From Deltaproteobacteria bacterium HGW-Deltaproteobacteria-1 (GTDB taxonomy: Bacteria; Desulfobacterota; Syntrophia; Syntrophales; Smithellaceae), in assembly GCA_002840635.1 (NCBI GenBank), contig PHBN01000006.1:1-39990 (forward strand): a DNA stretch of 39,990 bases. The letters are read 5' to 3'. The translations under genes and the position numbers were made by a program. The notes under the pieces were generated by a model. The model saw only the letters and a program-made list of their open reading frames with translations, ran no database searches and was not told the DNA's origin. The stretch's first letter is position 1. The number at the start of each line of letters is the position of its first letter. Below are positions 9,388-18,798 of this stretch, one piece after another.

Positions 9388-10160
9388 GGTTCGCTCCCCA
9401 GAAATGAACGCAGTTTCCTGCCGATATCCGGCGCTGTCACCAGCCCTTCACCGATCAGAAAGGCATGGATGCCCGCTTCCATCAGATATTCAATGTCGCA
9501 CCGGTTTTTAATTGCGCTTTCCGCCACGACTGTTTTGCCGGGGGGGATTCCCTGTTTTAAAATCCGGCTGGTGTCAATGTCCATTTCAAAAGTATCCAGG
9601 TTGCGGTTGTTGATGCCGATGATATCTGCGCCGGCGGCAAGGGCAACATCAAGGTCGTCTTGCGTGTGCACCTCCACCAGTGGACTCAATCCCAACTCTT
9701 TAGATACGTGAATGAATTCAGTCATCCTGTCACCCAGCACACGCACAATCAGCAGGACCGCGTCCGCCCCGATGGCCCTTGTTTCGTAAATCTGGATCGG
9801 ATCAATAATGAAATCTTTTCGCAAAACCGGGATTTGCACTTCGCGCCTGATTTGAGTCAGATAATCCCTGTGGCCGGAAAAATATTTTTCATCGGTGAGC
9901 ACGGAAATCGCCGCCGCCCCGTTTTGCTCATAGATTCCGGCAATCTTTACCGGGTCAAAATTTTCAACCAGTCTGCCGCGCGACGGCGACGCGCACTTCA
10001 CCTCGGCGATAATGGAACATGATTTGCCTCTGATGGCCGTCCGGAAATCGCGGCAGGGTGAAAGCCCTGCGATGATGTCCAGCAATACAGGCAGGGTTGT
10101 GGTGCTTTTCAGCGCCGCCACTTCTTCTTTTTTAGTTTTGATAATTTGATCTAAAATCAT
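9384..10160 (-). CDS. trpC: Indole-3-glycerol phosphate synthase
   Basis: IIAEVKCASPSRGRLVENFDPVKIAGIYEQNGAAAISVLTDEKYFSGHRDYLTQIR...VPVLRKDFIIDPIQIYETRAIGADAVLLI. Confidence 0.97.
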   Translation of the reverse strand: MILDQIIKTKKEEVAALKSTTTLPVLLDIIAGLSPCRDFRTAIRGKSCSIIAEVKCASPSRGRLVENFDPVKIAGIYEQNGAAAISVLTDEKYFSGHRDYLTQIRREVQIPVLRKDFIIDPIQIYETRAIGADAVLLIVRVLGDRMTEFIHVSKELGLSPLVEVHTQDDLDVALAAGADIIGINNRNLDTFEMDIDTSRILKQGIPPGKTVVAESAIKNRCDIEYLMEAGIHAFLIGEGLVTAPDIGRKLRSFLGSEP

Positions 10161-10208
10161 TTATTCCTCGTTTATGACTTCCCCTCCCCGTGGGGTTTTT
10201 GTCGCTAT

Positions 10209-10300
10209 GTCATTGCGAGGGAGGGAAACGACCGAAGCAATCTCATAAGTTCTCAAATAGATGAGATTACCACGACGCCTGAGAGGCGTCTCGTGATGAC
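10209..10300. repeat. Large imperfect palindrome GTCATTGCGAGGGAG...GAAGCAATCTCAT...ATGAGATTACC...CTCGTGATGAC in the trpD-trpC gap
   Basis: Outer arms GTCATTGCGAG/CTCGTGATGAC and inner AATCTCAT/ATGAGATT are inverted; resembles the common TGTCATTGCGAG interspersed repeat. Confidence 0.75.
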
Positions 10301-10417
10301 AAAGAAGAATTGCGACACAGTCTCCGTGCGGGAGTGGATGAGGGGAGGGGTGTTGTATAAACACTCCCTGACTTTTTCATTTTTCACCCTAACCCTAACC
10401 CATCAAGTGAGAGGAAG

Positions 10418-11428
10418 CTAGCTGTTGCTCATCTCAATGAGTGCCTGCAACTTCTTAACTGCTGCACCGCTGTCAATACAGTCCGCCGCCCGCTCAACGC
10501 CTTCTTTGATATCTGCCGCTTTTTCACCGGCGACGATCGCCAGCGCCGCATTCATCAGGACGACATCCCTGCATGCGCCCGGTTTGCCGGACAGAACATC
10601 TCTGGTGATCTGCGCATTTACGGTCGGATCACCGCCGCGGATATCGTTCAGCGGATAAGTGTTTCCGACGTAATCCTTCGGATGGATGTTGTAGGTGCGG
10701 ACGATGCCGTCTTTCAGTTCAGCAACACGGGTTTCGCCGGTAATGGTAACTTCATCGAGCCCGTCTAGGCCGTGGACGACAAACGCTCTTTTTGTTCCCA
10801 TGTTTTTCAAAACGTCGGCGAACATTTCCGTGAGCTTCGGATCATAAACGCCCAGCAGTTGAGCGGTCGCTCCCGCGGGATTGGTGAGTGGCCCCAGCAT
10901 GTTGAAGATCGTGCGGATCCCGATTTCGCGGCGCGGGCCGATGGCGTATTTCATAGCGCCGTGCAGTTTGGGTGCAAACAGAAAGCCGATACCGATCTGC
11001 TGAATACACTCTTCCACGATTTCCTGGTCGACGCTGATATTGACACCCAGCGCTTCGAGCACATCGGCGCTGCCGCAACCGCTGGAGACGGCCCGGTTGC
11101 CGTGCTTGGCGACAATAATCCCCGCCGCCGCCACAACAAAAGCCGTTGTCGTGGAAATGTTAAACGTGTTGAGCTTGTCACCGCCAGTACCGCAGGTATC
11201 CACGATGGTTGTCGCGCAGGCATTTACACGCGTGGCTTTCTGGCGCATGATGCGTGCCGCGCCGGTCACTTCCTCCACGGTTTCACCTTTCATGCGCAGT
11301 GCCGTGATGAAAGATCCGATCTGAGCGGGTGTAGCCTCGCCTCCCATGATCTCTTCCATTGCCGCCATCATTTCAGCTTCCGGCAGATCAATTCTTCTTA
11401 CCGCTTTGTCAATGGCTTCTTTGATCAT
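10418..11428 (-). CDS. trpD: Anthranilate phosphoribosyltransferase
   Basis: [53 protein letters not shown]. Confidence 0.97.
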   Translation of the reverse strand: MIKEAIDKAVRRIDLPEAEMMAAMEEIMGGEATPAQIGSFITALRMKGETVEEVTGAARIMRQKATRVNACATTIVDTCGTGGDKLNTFNISTTTAFVVAAAGIIVAKHGNRAVSSGCGSADVLEALGVNISVDQEIVEECIQQIGIGFLFAPKLHGAMKYAIGPRREIGIRTIFNMLGPLTNPAGATAQLLGVYDPKLTEMFADVLKNMGTKRAFVVHGLDGLDEVTITGETRVAELKDGIVRTYNIHPKDYVGNTYPLNDIRGGDPTVNAQITRDVLSGKPGACRDVVLMNAALAIVAGEKAADIKEGVERAADCIDSGAAVKKLQALIEMSNS

Positions 11429-12012
11429 AACGATCGCTCCTTTCGTCCGGTTGTTTTTAAGAAATTCCGTAAAATTCTTTTTCCCTGAGGTGTGAGAACC
11501 GATTCCGGATGAAACTGTATCCCTTCCACCGGGTATTCTTTATGGCGCAGTCCCATGATTTCCCCCTCGTCTGTCCGTGCGCTTACTTCCAGACAGGAAG
11601 GCAGTGTTTCCGGGCGCACAACGAGCGAATGATACCGACCGGCGGTAAAAGGATTGGGCAGTCCCGTAAAAATTGTTTTGCCGTCGTGTTGAACAGCGGA
11701 TGTCTTGCCGTGCATAATCCGGTCGGCACGAACGATGTCACCGCCAAATGCGTAGCCGATCGACTGATGTCCCAGGCAAATACCCATGAGCGGCACGGTT
11801 TTATAAAATTCGCGCACAACATCCACGGTGATCCCGGCTTCTCGCGGCGCACCGGGTCCGGGCGAGAGAAAAACCGCCTGCGGTTTGAGCTTGTGAATGT
11901 CGTCCAGCGTTATTTTGTCGTTACGATAAACCTGAACGTCTTCACCCATTTGCCCCAGGTATTGGACAATGTTAAACGTAAATGAATCATAATTATCGAT
12001 CATCAATATCAT
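11425..12012 (-). CDS. trpG: Anthranilate synthase component II (glutamine amidotransferase)
   Basis: [26 protein letters not shown]...[12 protein letters not shown]...[16 protein letters not shown]. Confidence 0.96.
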   Translation of the reverse strand: MILMIDNYDSFTFNIVQYLGQMGEDVQVYRNDKITLDDIHKLKPQAVFLSPGPGAPREAGITVDVVREFYKTVPLMGICLGHQSIGYAFGGDIVRADRIMHGKTSAVQHDGKTIFTGLPNPFTAGRYHSLVVRPETLPSCLEVSARTDEGEIMGLRHKEYPVEGIQFHPESVLTPQGKRILRNFLKTTGRKERSL

Positions 12013-12021
12013 AAGATACTC

Positions 12022-13515
12022 CTAGTTTCCATTCTCGAGAACAAATCCGCCTGCGGCAAGTTTCACGGCCATCTGCATGCCGCGCGCCTTGTTGAGCGTT
12101 TCCTGGTGTTCGGTTTCGGGTTGGGAGTCATAGACAATGCCCGCGCCGGCCTGAACGAATATTTTACCGTCTTTGATGACCATGGTGCGAATCGTAATGC
12201 ACAGATCCATATTGCCGTTGAAGCTGAAATAACCGACCGCGCCTCCATATGGGCCGCGCCTCAATGGTTCGAGCTCATCAATGATCTGCATGGCGCGGAC
12301 TTTTGGAGCGCCGGAAAGTGTTCCTGCCGGAAATGTCGCCGCAAGGACATCAAACGCATCCTTTCCCTTAGCCAGCTGCGCGCGTACATTGGAGACCAGA
12401 TGCATGACGTGCGAATATTTTTCCACCACCATGTACTGATTGACCTGCACGGAACCGGCTTCGGCAATGCGTCCCAGATCATTCCGGCCCAGGTCGACCA
12501 GCATGACATGTTCGGCCCGCTCTTTTTCATCGGAGAGCAATTCATCGGCCAGGGCCCGATCTTCCTGTTCGGTCCTGCCGCGCTTGCGGGTTCCGGCAAT
12601 CGGGCGCAGTTCCACGTCGCTTTGTTCAAGGCGCACCATGACTTCCGGGGAGGAGCCGATCATTATCAGATCATCCAGCTTGAGAAAAAACAGATACGGA
12701 GAGGGGTTGACATAACGCAACGCCCGGTAAAGATCAACCGGATCGGTCTGGCAGGGTGTGGAGAAACGCTGAGACAGCACCACCTGTATGACGTCACCCG
12801 CTGCAATATAGCCCCTGGCTTTCTCCACGATGGCCTTGTACTGATCTGGCGTCATGTTGGATTCAAAGGCCACGCCGCTTGTTTTTGGCAAAGGCTCAGA
12901 TGAAACGGCCGGGGCTTCAAGAAGACTGATCATTTCATCGATCTTCCTGCAGGCTTCCGCATAGGCTTCTTCGGGTGAATCCGCGTCTTCCGTATAGGCG
13001 CAAGCCACCACCCTGATCGTGTGGCGGGTGTTATCAAAAATCACGAGCGAATCACTGATGACAAAGACAGATTCATCCAAATTCAGATCGTCAGGAGGTG
13101 CGTCGGGAAGCTTTTCAAAATAGCGCACCATGTCATAACCCAGGTAGCCGACTGCGCCTCCGAAAAAGCGGGGCAGTCCGGGCATGGAGACCGGCTTATA
13201 ACGACTGAGCAATTCACGCATCGCGTTTAGCGGATCGCCTTTATGCTCCCGCTTGGATACTCTTCCTTTTTCTTCAACGATCACCTTGGGACCGCGGACT
13301 TTGAATACAACCCCCGCATCCGTTCCGATAAACGAATACCGTCCCCATTTCTCTCCGCCTTCAACACTTTCCAGCAGGTAGACGTGATCCTTGTGCTGCA
13401 GTTTTTTTAAAACGGAAACCGGTGTTTCGACGTCAGCAAGAATTTCCCGGTAGACGGGAATCAGGTTTCCTCTTCTGGTGAATGTTTCAAATTCCGGCAA
13501 TTTGGGCTGGTACAT
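12022..13515 (-). CDS. trpE: Anthranilate synthase component I
   Basis: IAGTRKRGRTEQEDRALADELLSDEKERAEHVMLVDLGRNDLGRIAEAGSVQV; start at MYQPKLPEF (13515) with GGAG RBS preferred over ORF-track start. Confidence 0.96.
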   Translation of the reverse strand: MYQPKLPEFETFTRRGNLIPVYREILADVETPVSVLKKLQHKDHVYLLESVEGGEKWGRYSFIGTDAGVVFKVRGPKVIVEEKGRVSKREHKGDPLNAMRELLSRYKPVSMPGLPRFFGGAVGYLGYDMVRYFEKLPDAPPDDLNLDESVFVISDSLVIFDNTRHTIRVVACAYTEDADSPEEAYAEACRKIDEMISLLEAPAVSSEPLPKTSGVAFESNMTPDQYKAIVEKARGYIAAGDVIQVVLSQRFSTPCQTDPVDLYRALRYVNPSPYLFFLKLDDLIMIGSSPEVMVRLEQSDVELRPIAGTRKRGRTEQEDRALADELLSDEKERAEHVMLVDLGRNDLGRIAEAGSVQVNQYMVVEKYSHVMHLVSNVRAQLAKGKDAFDVLAATFPAGTLSGAPKVRAMQIIDELEPLRRGPYGGAVGYFSFNGNMDLCITIRTMVIKDGKIFVQAGAGIVYDSQPETEHQETLNKARGMQMAVKLAAGGFVLENGN

Positions 13516-13612
13516 AAATTCTCCTTTAGTGTTGTCCTTAATCCCGGCGTGCTTTACGCGCGGGATAATCTTACGGTTTAAATATTGCTTGCTCCCTGTT
13601 TTCGGCAAGCAT

Positions 13613-13650
13613 CAGAAAAAACAAAAGGCCGTGAGTTTCATCACGGCCTT
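13613..13650 (-). terminator. Second intrinsic terminator-like hairpin in the trp leader (AAGGCCGTGA...TCACGGCCTT then T-rich)
   Basis: 10-bp stem followed on minus strand by TTTGTTTTTT. Confidence 0.7.
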
Positions 13651-13663
13651 TCGGTTGATACAA

Positions 13664-13702
13664 ACAAAAAAGCCGTGGAGTCCTGAGAGGGTCTCCACGG
13701 CT
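13664..13702 (-). terminator. Attenuator terminator of the trp operon (AGCCGTGGAG...CTCCACGGCT then TTTTTT)
   Basis: 10-bp perfect stem followed by T-run on minus strand, between the leader peptide and trpE. Confidence 0.85.
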
Positions 13703-13722
13703 TTAACTTTAGATATAAAAGA

Positions 13723-13800
13723 TCAGCGGCGGAAAATCCTCCCTGTGAGGTTCCACCACCACCAGATATTAAGATTTAATTTTACTGCGATATTTTTCAT
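13723..13800 (-). CDS. trpL: trp operon leader peptide MKNIAVKLNLNIWWWWNLTGRIFRR
   Basis: 25-aa ORF with four consecutive TGG codons, AGGA RBS, upstream of terminator hairpins and trpE; -35 TTGACA (13860-13855) and TATATG (13837-13832) upstream. Confidence 0.9.
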   Translation of the reverse strand: MKNIAVKLNLNIWWWWNLTGRIFRR

Positions 13801-13911
13801 TTCCTGTTCTTATTTCACCCAATTTTTAAAACATATAGCAATGCAGGAATAGGATGTCAACATTTTTTTATTCGTAAAACAATATTGCAGAACGGATACC
13901 AAACCTGAAAT

Positions 13912-14277
13912 TTACCCCGGCCATTTCCATCCAATCAATACCCAGAATAAGACTGCGACGATGCCGTTGGAAAGCCCAAATTCACTAAATGCCTTAAAAC
14001 GAAGGAGTTTCATGCGATATAAGACGAGACTTGTGATAAACGCCCACGATTTTAATGCGGCGCCGAAAATGAGAATAGGAACTATCAATGCCGGGTTAAA
14101 AAACAGGTAAACATAAAGCGAACCAAATGTTGCGGCCACACCTGCGACAAACAGCTTCAGCTGGAGATATTCTTCAGAATCTGATTCCAAAGGCGGGGCT
14201 TTGCAGATTTCCCTGAACATCTTGAGACTGCCGGTAAAGTTCAACGCCGCGCCCGCGAGTAAAATATAATCCATCAT
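13912..14277 (-). CDS. Hypothetical multi-pass membrane protein
   Basis: 121 aa with several hydrophobic helices, own RBS; no family recognised. Confidence 0.65.
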   Translation of the reverse strand: MMDYILLAGAALNFTGSLKMFREICKAPPLESDSEEYLQLKLFVAGVAATFGSLYVYLFFNPALIVPILIFGAALKSWAFITSLVLYRMKLLRFKAFSEFGLSNGIVAVLFWVLIGWKWPG

Positions 14278-14317
14278 GAAATCCCTCCTTCTTTATGAAC
14301 TCCCTGACCGTTGACGA

Positions 14318-15193
14318 TTAAATTCTAATGGTTTGCATGTTCATGCCCCGTGGAATTTTAAGGCTGTAACGGAATTTCGGATAGCCCACCATGATGCCGC
14401 CATGAATCCGACGTGTTTTGTCAAGACCGAGAAAAGTATTGATGGTCTTGGATTTATTGGCGGCCGCGGAAATCATGTAGCCGGTCCAGCAGGTGCCCAA
14501 ACCCATGGCGGGCGCCAATAATTCCATGTTTCGCATGGCGACGGCGCAATTGATAGCGCCAAGAGGATTGCGGGCCAGGTCGTGTGCGAGAATGACGGCC
14601 GGCGCATTACGAAAAACAGATCCGGCTATTTCGTTGTTTTCCCTCCGGTGCCGAAAAATGTCATGATACGATCTGAACCAGGAGGTTATTTCAGGACCGA
14701 ATTTTCCGGAGAGCAGGCGAAACAACGGGCCTTTCCCACCAAAGAATTTCAGACCGGCCTTCCAGCAGATATCAAAAACAATTTCTTCAAGTTTCATTAA
14801 AACAGATTTATCCGTTATCACGATAAAGCGGACGGACTGAGTATTGGCGCCGGTCCCCGCGCAGGCGCCGGTTTCAATCAGATCATTCAGCGCCTGATCA
14901 GGAACGGGCCAGTCCTGGTATATCCGGACAGAACGCCGCTGGAGAATATGCTCCTTGAGTACAGTGGGCGGAATCTCGACTTTTGATGCTTTTTCAAAAT
15001 CGGTAAGGGACAGACTGTCATGAATAACGGCCCCGGCCGGGCAGACGGCAATGCAGTGCCCGCAGGATCGGCATTGGTCGGGATAGCGGATGAAGACCCT
15101 GCCGGTGTTTTTCTCCTTCCCCATAACGTAATAAGGGCAGACATCATAGCAGGCCGCACAGTTTGTGCAGCTGTTTTGATTTATTTTCAGCAT
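14318..15193 (-). CDS. Nitroreductase family protein with N-terminal 2x[4Fe-4S] ferredoxin domain
   Basis: CTNCAACYDVCPYYVM...CRSCGHCIAVCPAGA then RRSVRIYQDWPVPDQALNDLIETGACAGTGANTQSVRFIVI. Confidence 0.92.
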   Translation of the reverse strand: MLKINQNSCTNCAACYDVCPYYVMGKEKNTGRVFIRYPDQCRSCGHCIAVCPAGAVIHDSLSLTDFEKASKVEIPPTVLKEHILQRRSVRIYQDWPVPDQALNDLIETGACAGTGANTQSVRFIVITDKSVLMKLEEIVFDICWKAGLKFFGGKGPLFRLLSGKFGPEITSWFRSYHDIFRHRRENNEIAGSVFRNAPAVILAHDLARNPLGAINCAVAMRNMELLAPAMGLGTCWTGYMISAAANKSKTINTFLGLDKTRRIHGGIMVGYPKFRYSLKIPRGMNMQTIRI

Positions 15194-15262
15194 GGCTTTT
15201 CCTCCGGAGTTCTTTCATCCATGATTGCAATGTGAAACGTTTTTCCCTGATCATCCATTTTG

Positions 15263-15706
15263 CTAATTTCTTGTCATCAGATATAATCCGGCAAGCGAGA
15301 CGATGATTCCGGCGATTTTGGACAGCGTCATTTTCTCGTGAAAAATGAACAAACCCGCGGGAATCAGGATGATGCAGATTGCCACGTAGGAAAACAATGT
15401 CCCCGAACTCAGCGACCAGCCCGAACGGTAGTAAAGAACATGCCCCAGTACGATTCCCGCGCAGGATAGTCCGGATAAATAACTGGCCCAGGTCAACTTA
15501 ATGATGTGAGTTTTGATCGTATGGATATCAGCAAATACCGGAAGGATCAGCAGGCAAATCACCAGGGCCGTGGAGAAAGTTGCAATAATGGATACAATGG
15601 GGTTCACGCCGGCAGGTATGGATTTCTGGCTGATGTGATACAGCACATTGGACACGATCAGCAGGATGGCAGAACCTGCGGCAGACATGCTGTTTTGGCT
15701 CATCAT
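15263..15706 (-). CDS. DMT/EamA-like small membrane transporter
   Basis: 147 aa, four-to-five TM helices, ...SGTLFSYVAICIILIPAGLFIFHEKMTLSKIAGIIVSLAGLYLMTRN (EamA C-terminal pattern). Confidence 0.8.
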   Translation of the reverse strand: MMSQNSMSAAGSAILLIVSNVLYHISQKSIPAGVNPIVSIIATFSTALVICLLILPVFADIHTIKTHIIKLTWASYLSGLSCAGIVLGHVLYYRSGWSLSSGTLFSYVAICIILIPAGLFIFHEKMTLSKIAGIIVSLAGLYLMTRN

Positions 15707-15758
15707 TTTCTACTCCCCGTTCAGCATAGGAACATCTTTGATTGATCTGATTCACCTT

Positions 15759-16250
15759 TTAAGCTTTGCGGTTTTTTTCCAGCCAGTCTTTGACGGCGGG
15801 TCCGGCTCCGAATGGCCACGGTCGCACTTGCTCGGGTGGAATGGATTTCACCTCGGCCAGTTCTTCCCCCATTTTGATCTCGCCTTCCGCCGAGACGTGG
15901 TAGGCGATGATGACCTGGTTTTGTTCCGGAAACGGATAGACGCCGATCAAGCCCTGCACCCTTGCGTCAAGATCAAGCTCCTCCTTCACTTCACGGATAA
16001 CGGCATTTTCCGGGGATTCGCCTTTTTCCAAAAATCCTGTAATCAGGCCAAAAAACTTCAGCGGCCAGGCCTTATTTCGCGCCAGAAGGACATTTCCCCG
16101 ATATTCGATAAGAGCCGCGACTACTGGAAGCGGATTGTTCCAAAAGACATAATCACAGCCCTGTACGGGGCATGCGAGGTAATCCCTGCCGTTGATATTT
16201 TTTGTCGAAAGTTCGTGACCGCAGTGCAGACAATATTTTACTTCCGCCAT
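15759..16250 (-). CDS. NUDIX hydrolase with N-terminal zinc ribbon
   Basis: CLHCGHELSTKNINGRDYLACPVQGC ... GLITGFLEKGESPENAVIREVKEELDLDA (Nudix box GX5EX7REVXEEXX). Confidence 0.92.
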   Translation of the reverse strand: MAEVKYCLHCGHELSTKNINGRDYLACPVQGCDYVFWNNPLPVVAALIEYRGNVLLARNKAWPLKFFGLITGFLEKGESPENAVIREVKEELDLDARVQGLIGVYPFPEQNQVIIAYHVSAEGEIKMGEELAEVKSIPPEQVRPWPFGAGPAVKDWLEKNRKA

Positions 16251-16786
16251 TTTTGGACCTCCTTTAAAAAACCGTTTAACCATTCAAGACGGGTTTCGTA
16301 ATTCATGATTCCATATTCCCAGACCTTGACATGCAAGGGGTCGACTTTTCTTTCGATCATGTGGCTGCGGGCTGTTTTCAAATCAGCGATCGTATTAGTC
16401 ACCGCGTCAATCTGGTGCCGGATCTTTTCGATCGCTTTATTCTTCGGCATGAAGCGGAGAAAATTGGACTTGATGCAGAAAAGATCCTTGCGGAAGAAGT
16501 CATACCGGAAGGACCGGTCTTCTCCCTCTGCGTTTTCAAGCCACTGTAGAAAATCCACCCGTCCCCGGTCGGTGATCGAATAGACGTGGCGGCTCGGTGC
16601 GCCGTCCTGATGCTTTACAGTTTTTACGACAAGACCGTCCGCTTCCAGTTTCTTCAAGGTTGGATACAGCTGTCCGTCATTGATGCCGAATTCACCAAAC
16701 ATTTTTTGAGTCATTTGGGACTTGATCTCATAACCGTGGGAGCAGCTGAACATCAAACCACCGAGAATAATATATTTGACTGACAT
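16238..16786 (-). CDS. PadR family transcriptional regulator
   Basis: HGYEIKSQMTQKMFGEFGINDGQLYPTLKKLEADGLVVKTVKHQDGAPSRHVYSITDRGRVDFLQWL. Confidence 0.93.
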   Translation of the reverse strand: MSVKYIILGGLMFSCSHGYEIKSQMTQKMFGEFGINDGQLYPTLKKLEADGLVVKTVKHQDGAPSRHVYSITDRGRVDFLQWLENAEGEDRSFRYDFFRKDLFCIKSNFLRFMPKNKAIEKIRHQIDAVTNTIADLKTARSHMIERKVDPLHVKVWEYGIMNYETRLEWLNGFLKEVQKWRK

Positions 16787-16813
16787 AAACGTTCCTTTGC
16801 GTTGAAGAATTCC

Positions 16814-17638
16814 TTATTCAACCGGGGCCTTGCCGTATTGCGAAGCCAGAATATTGTTGATTAAAAACTGTTTTGAGAAGTGTCCGCCTGTTACATAGAA
16901 CATCAGGTCTTCCCTGCCGAGCAGTTTGTTTCTGATCTTTCCCGGAGGCATCCCTTTTTGATGAAGGCTTAAGATTTCGCTTCGCAGGTTTCTCATGTAT
17001 TTGATTTTTTCCGACAAAGCATTGCCGCCGCCTACCACCACACCCTTGAGGCTGCAAAAAAGCGTGTCAATTTTAAGCATTGATAGATCCTCCAGTGAGG
17101 AAAGCATCCGGTCGAAATCTTCATCCCGGCGCAGGTAAATGTTCCTGACGCCGCAAAACATATCTCCGGTAAAAAGCCATTTTTTATGAGGTTCGTAAAG
17201 GCAGATATGACCTGCCGAGTGGCCATGAACATGGATGACCTGGAATTGATATGGGCCGATGACAACGAAATCCTCGATTTCTGTCGCTTTGGAGCCATCC
17301 GGATAATCCCAGATGTGTTTCTGATATAATTTCAACTTAACGTTGCGTGGATGACTGATGTACGGAATGGAATCCCGGTGAGCGAGGATCGCCGCAGAAT
17401 ACGTTTGCTGGATTCGATGATTATTGCCGGTGTGGTCTTCATGATAATGCGTGTTGATGATCCGGTTAACCTTTTTCCCCTTCAGGGCTGACAGGAATTC
17501 AACACCGGCAAAACCGGTACCCGTATCGATCAGCGTGTCTTCCAGTAAAAAGGCATGGACAAAATAGGGAACAAATTTCCCGATGCTTCTCCCCATTTTA
17601 TAAATGGTCAGGTCTTCATAGGTGGATGTTTTCAGCAT
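16814..17638 (-). CDS. MBL-fold metallo-hydrolase
   Basis: NRIINTHYHEDHTGNNHRIQ (THxHxDH-like) ...VIHVHGHSAGHICLYEPHKKWLFTGDMF. Confidence 0.92.
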   Translation of the reverse strand: MLKTSTYEDLTIYKMGRSIGKFVPYFVHAFLLEDTLIDTGTGFAGVEFLSALKGKKVNRIINTHYHEDHTGNNHRIQQTYSAAILAHRDSIPYISHPRNVKLKLYQKHIWDYPDGSKATEIEDFVVIGPYQFQVIHVHGHSAGHICLYEPHKKWLFTGDMFCGVRNIYLRRDEDFDRMLSSLEDLSMLKIDTLFCSLKGVVVGGGNALSEKIKYMRNLRSEILSLHQKGMPPGKIRNKLLGREDLMFYVTGGHFSKQFLINNILASQYGKAPVE

Positions 17639-17678
17639 TGGATGTCCGCGTCCTTAAATCCCAACTATCATTTGTAAT

Positions 17679-17698
17679 ATACCTTACTAGTAAGGTAT
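17679..17698. promoter_or_regulatory. Perfect 20-bp palindrome ATACCTTACTAGTAAGGTAT overlapping the MBL-fold gene promoter (candidate repressor operator)
   Basis: Self-complementary 10+10; minus-strand TTGACA (17709-17704) directly upstream of it and gene start at 17638. Confidence 0.7.
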
Positions 17699-17872
17699 CT
17701 TTTTGTCAAGGATTATTTTTTCTGCCTGTATGGACATCCGGAATTGTGCTGAATTTTGATATCTTCAGATCATGTTGATAAACCAGGCAGGAACGGCGTC
17801 GGTAAGCATGATGCCAATGCGCCGCCGGTCATTCAGTCGTCATTCTATAACCATTTTCATGGATGGATTCCG

Positions 17873-18661
17873 TTACATGTCTGTCCCTTTAAATGCGTAA
17901 GGGGCAAACTGTATGGGATCGACCCGGGTAACTGATTGTCCGGGCAGCATGGAACTGTCTCCCACCATGTAAACCGCCCCCAGCATTTTCACCACTTCCA
18001 CTTCGGCCCAGGGATCGAAAGGTGAATTATGAAACGTGATTTCCGCTTCGCCAAACTTGATGGTTTTGGGCCTGAAGACGGTTTCCTGCCGGACAAGCCA
18101 GGGATTGTAATCCGCCAACTCTGCGTTCGGTCCGGGAAAGAATCTGTAGGTGAAGGCGATTCCCGAGAATGCCCCGTCTTTGTTGACTCGCTGAGCAAGC
18201 TTCTTTTCAGCTTCGGGGTCATTGAACTTCCCGGTAAGTTTGGCCTGGACTTCCATAAACCTGTAACCGCGGCGCTGTGTCCATCCCGCGAAGTTGTCGC
18301 TGTTTTGCGTGATGTGGACCTCGGCCATTTTTTTCGGGTAGCCGTAATATTCCCGGCCGTAAACCATGGCCATATCGTCAGTCACCGGCATGGCCAGACA
18401 ATAATTTCCTTCGACTCCCTTATATTCGGCACTGACAAAAAGTGCGCTTTCCCGATACGTAACGCCAAAACCGGTTTTTGGATAGTTTGCCACAAAAGCC
18501 ATGGCCACGGGCGTGGCAGCCGGTTTCAATGGCGGCGGCAGCAAACGCTCAATGATCGCAGGTTCGGTTTCCCAGAAGACGCTGAGCATTTCCGCGTCAT
18601 AAAAATCAGCGGTTGTTTTTGTATTGGCCATGATCTCCTGAAATGATCTGACAAATCCCAT
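17873..18661 (-). CDS. Acetoacetate decarboxylase family protein
   Basis: MGFVRSFQEIMANTKTTADFYDAEMLSVFWETEPAIIERLLPPPLKPAATPVAMAFVANYPKTGFGVTYRESALFVSAEYKGVEGNYCLAMPVTDDMAMVYGREYYGYPKKMAEV. Confidence 0.85.
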   Translation of the reverse strand: MGFVRSFQEIMANTKTTADFYDAEMLSVFWETEPAIIERLLPPPLKPAATPVAMAFVANYPKTGFGVTYRESALFVSAEYKGVEGNYCLAMPVTDDMAMVYGREYYGYPKKMAEVHITQNSDNFAGWTQRRGYRFMEVQAKLTGKFNDPEAEKKLAQRVNKDGAFSGIAFTYRFFPGPNAELADYNPWLVRQETVFRPKTIKFGEAEITFHNSPFDPWAEVEVVKMLGAVYMVGDSSMLPGQSVTRVDPIQFAPYAFKGTDM

Positions 18662-18798
18662 AGTATGTTCCTCCTCACATGATTGAATTTTACGTCCGGT
18701 GGTCGGATGCGGTCTGATTATAAAACGGTGGGTCTGTGATTTCTTGGCGTGAATTGCTTTTTTTGTTTCCAATCTTGCTATGTTCAGGGCTGTTTGTG

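Noticed and set aside
10161-10364. 67-aa ORF between trpC and trpD
   Set aside because: Translation of palindromic repeat sequence (…CHHETPLRRRGN…VVSLPRNDIA…), a typical repeat-derived spurious ORF.
10386-10405. Telomere-like CCCTAACCCTAACCC
   Set aside because: Too short and part of a common bacterial C/G-rich repeat context; no biological telomere implication.
13478-13852. 124-aa plus-strand ORF over the trp leader region
   Set aside because: It is antisense to the trpE start and the trp leader/terminators; composition is explained by those features.
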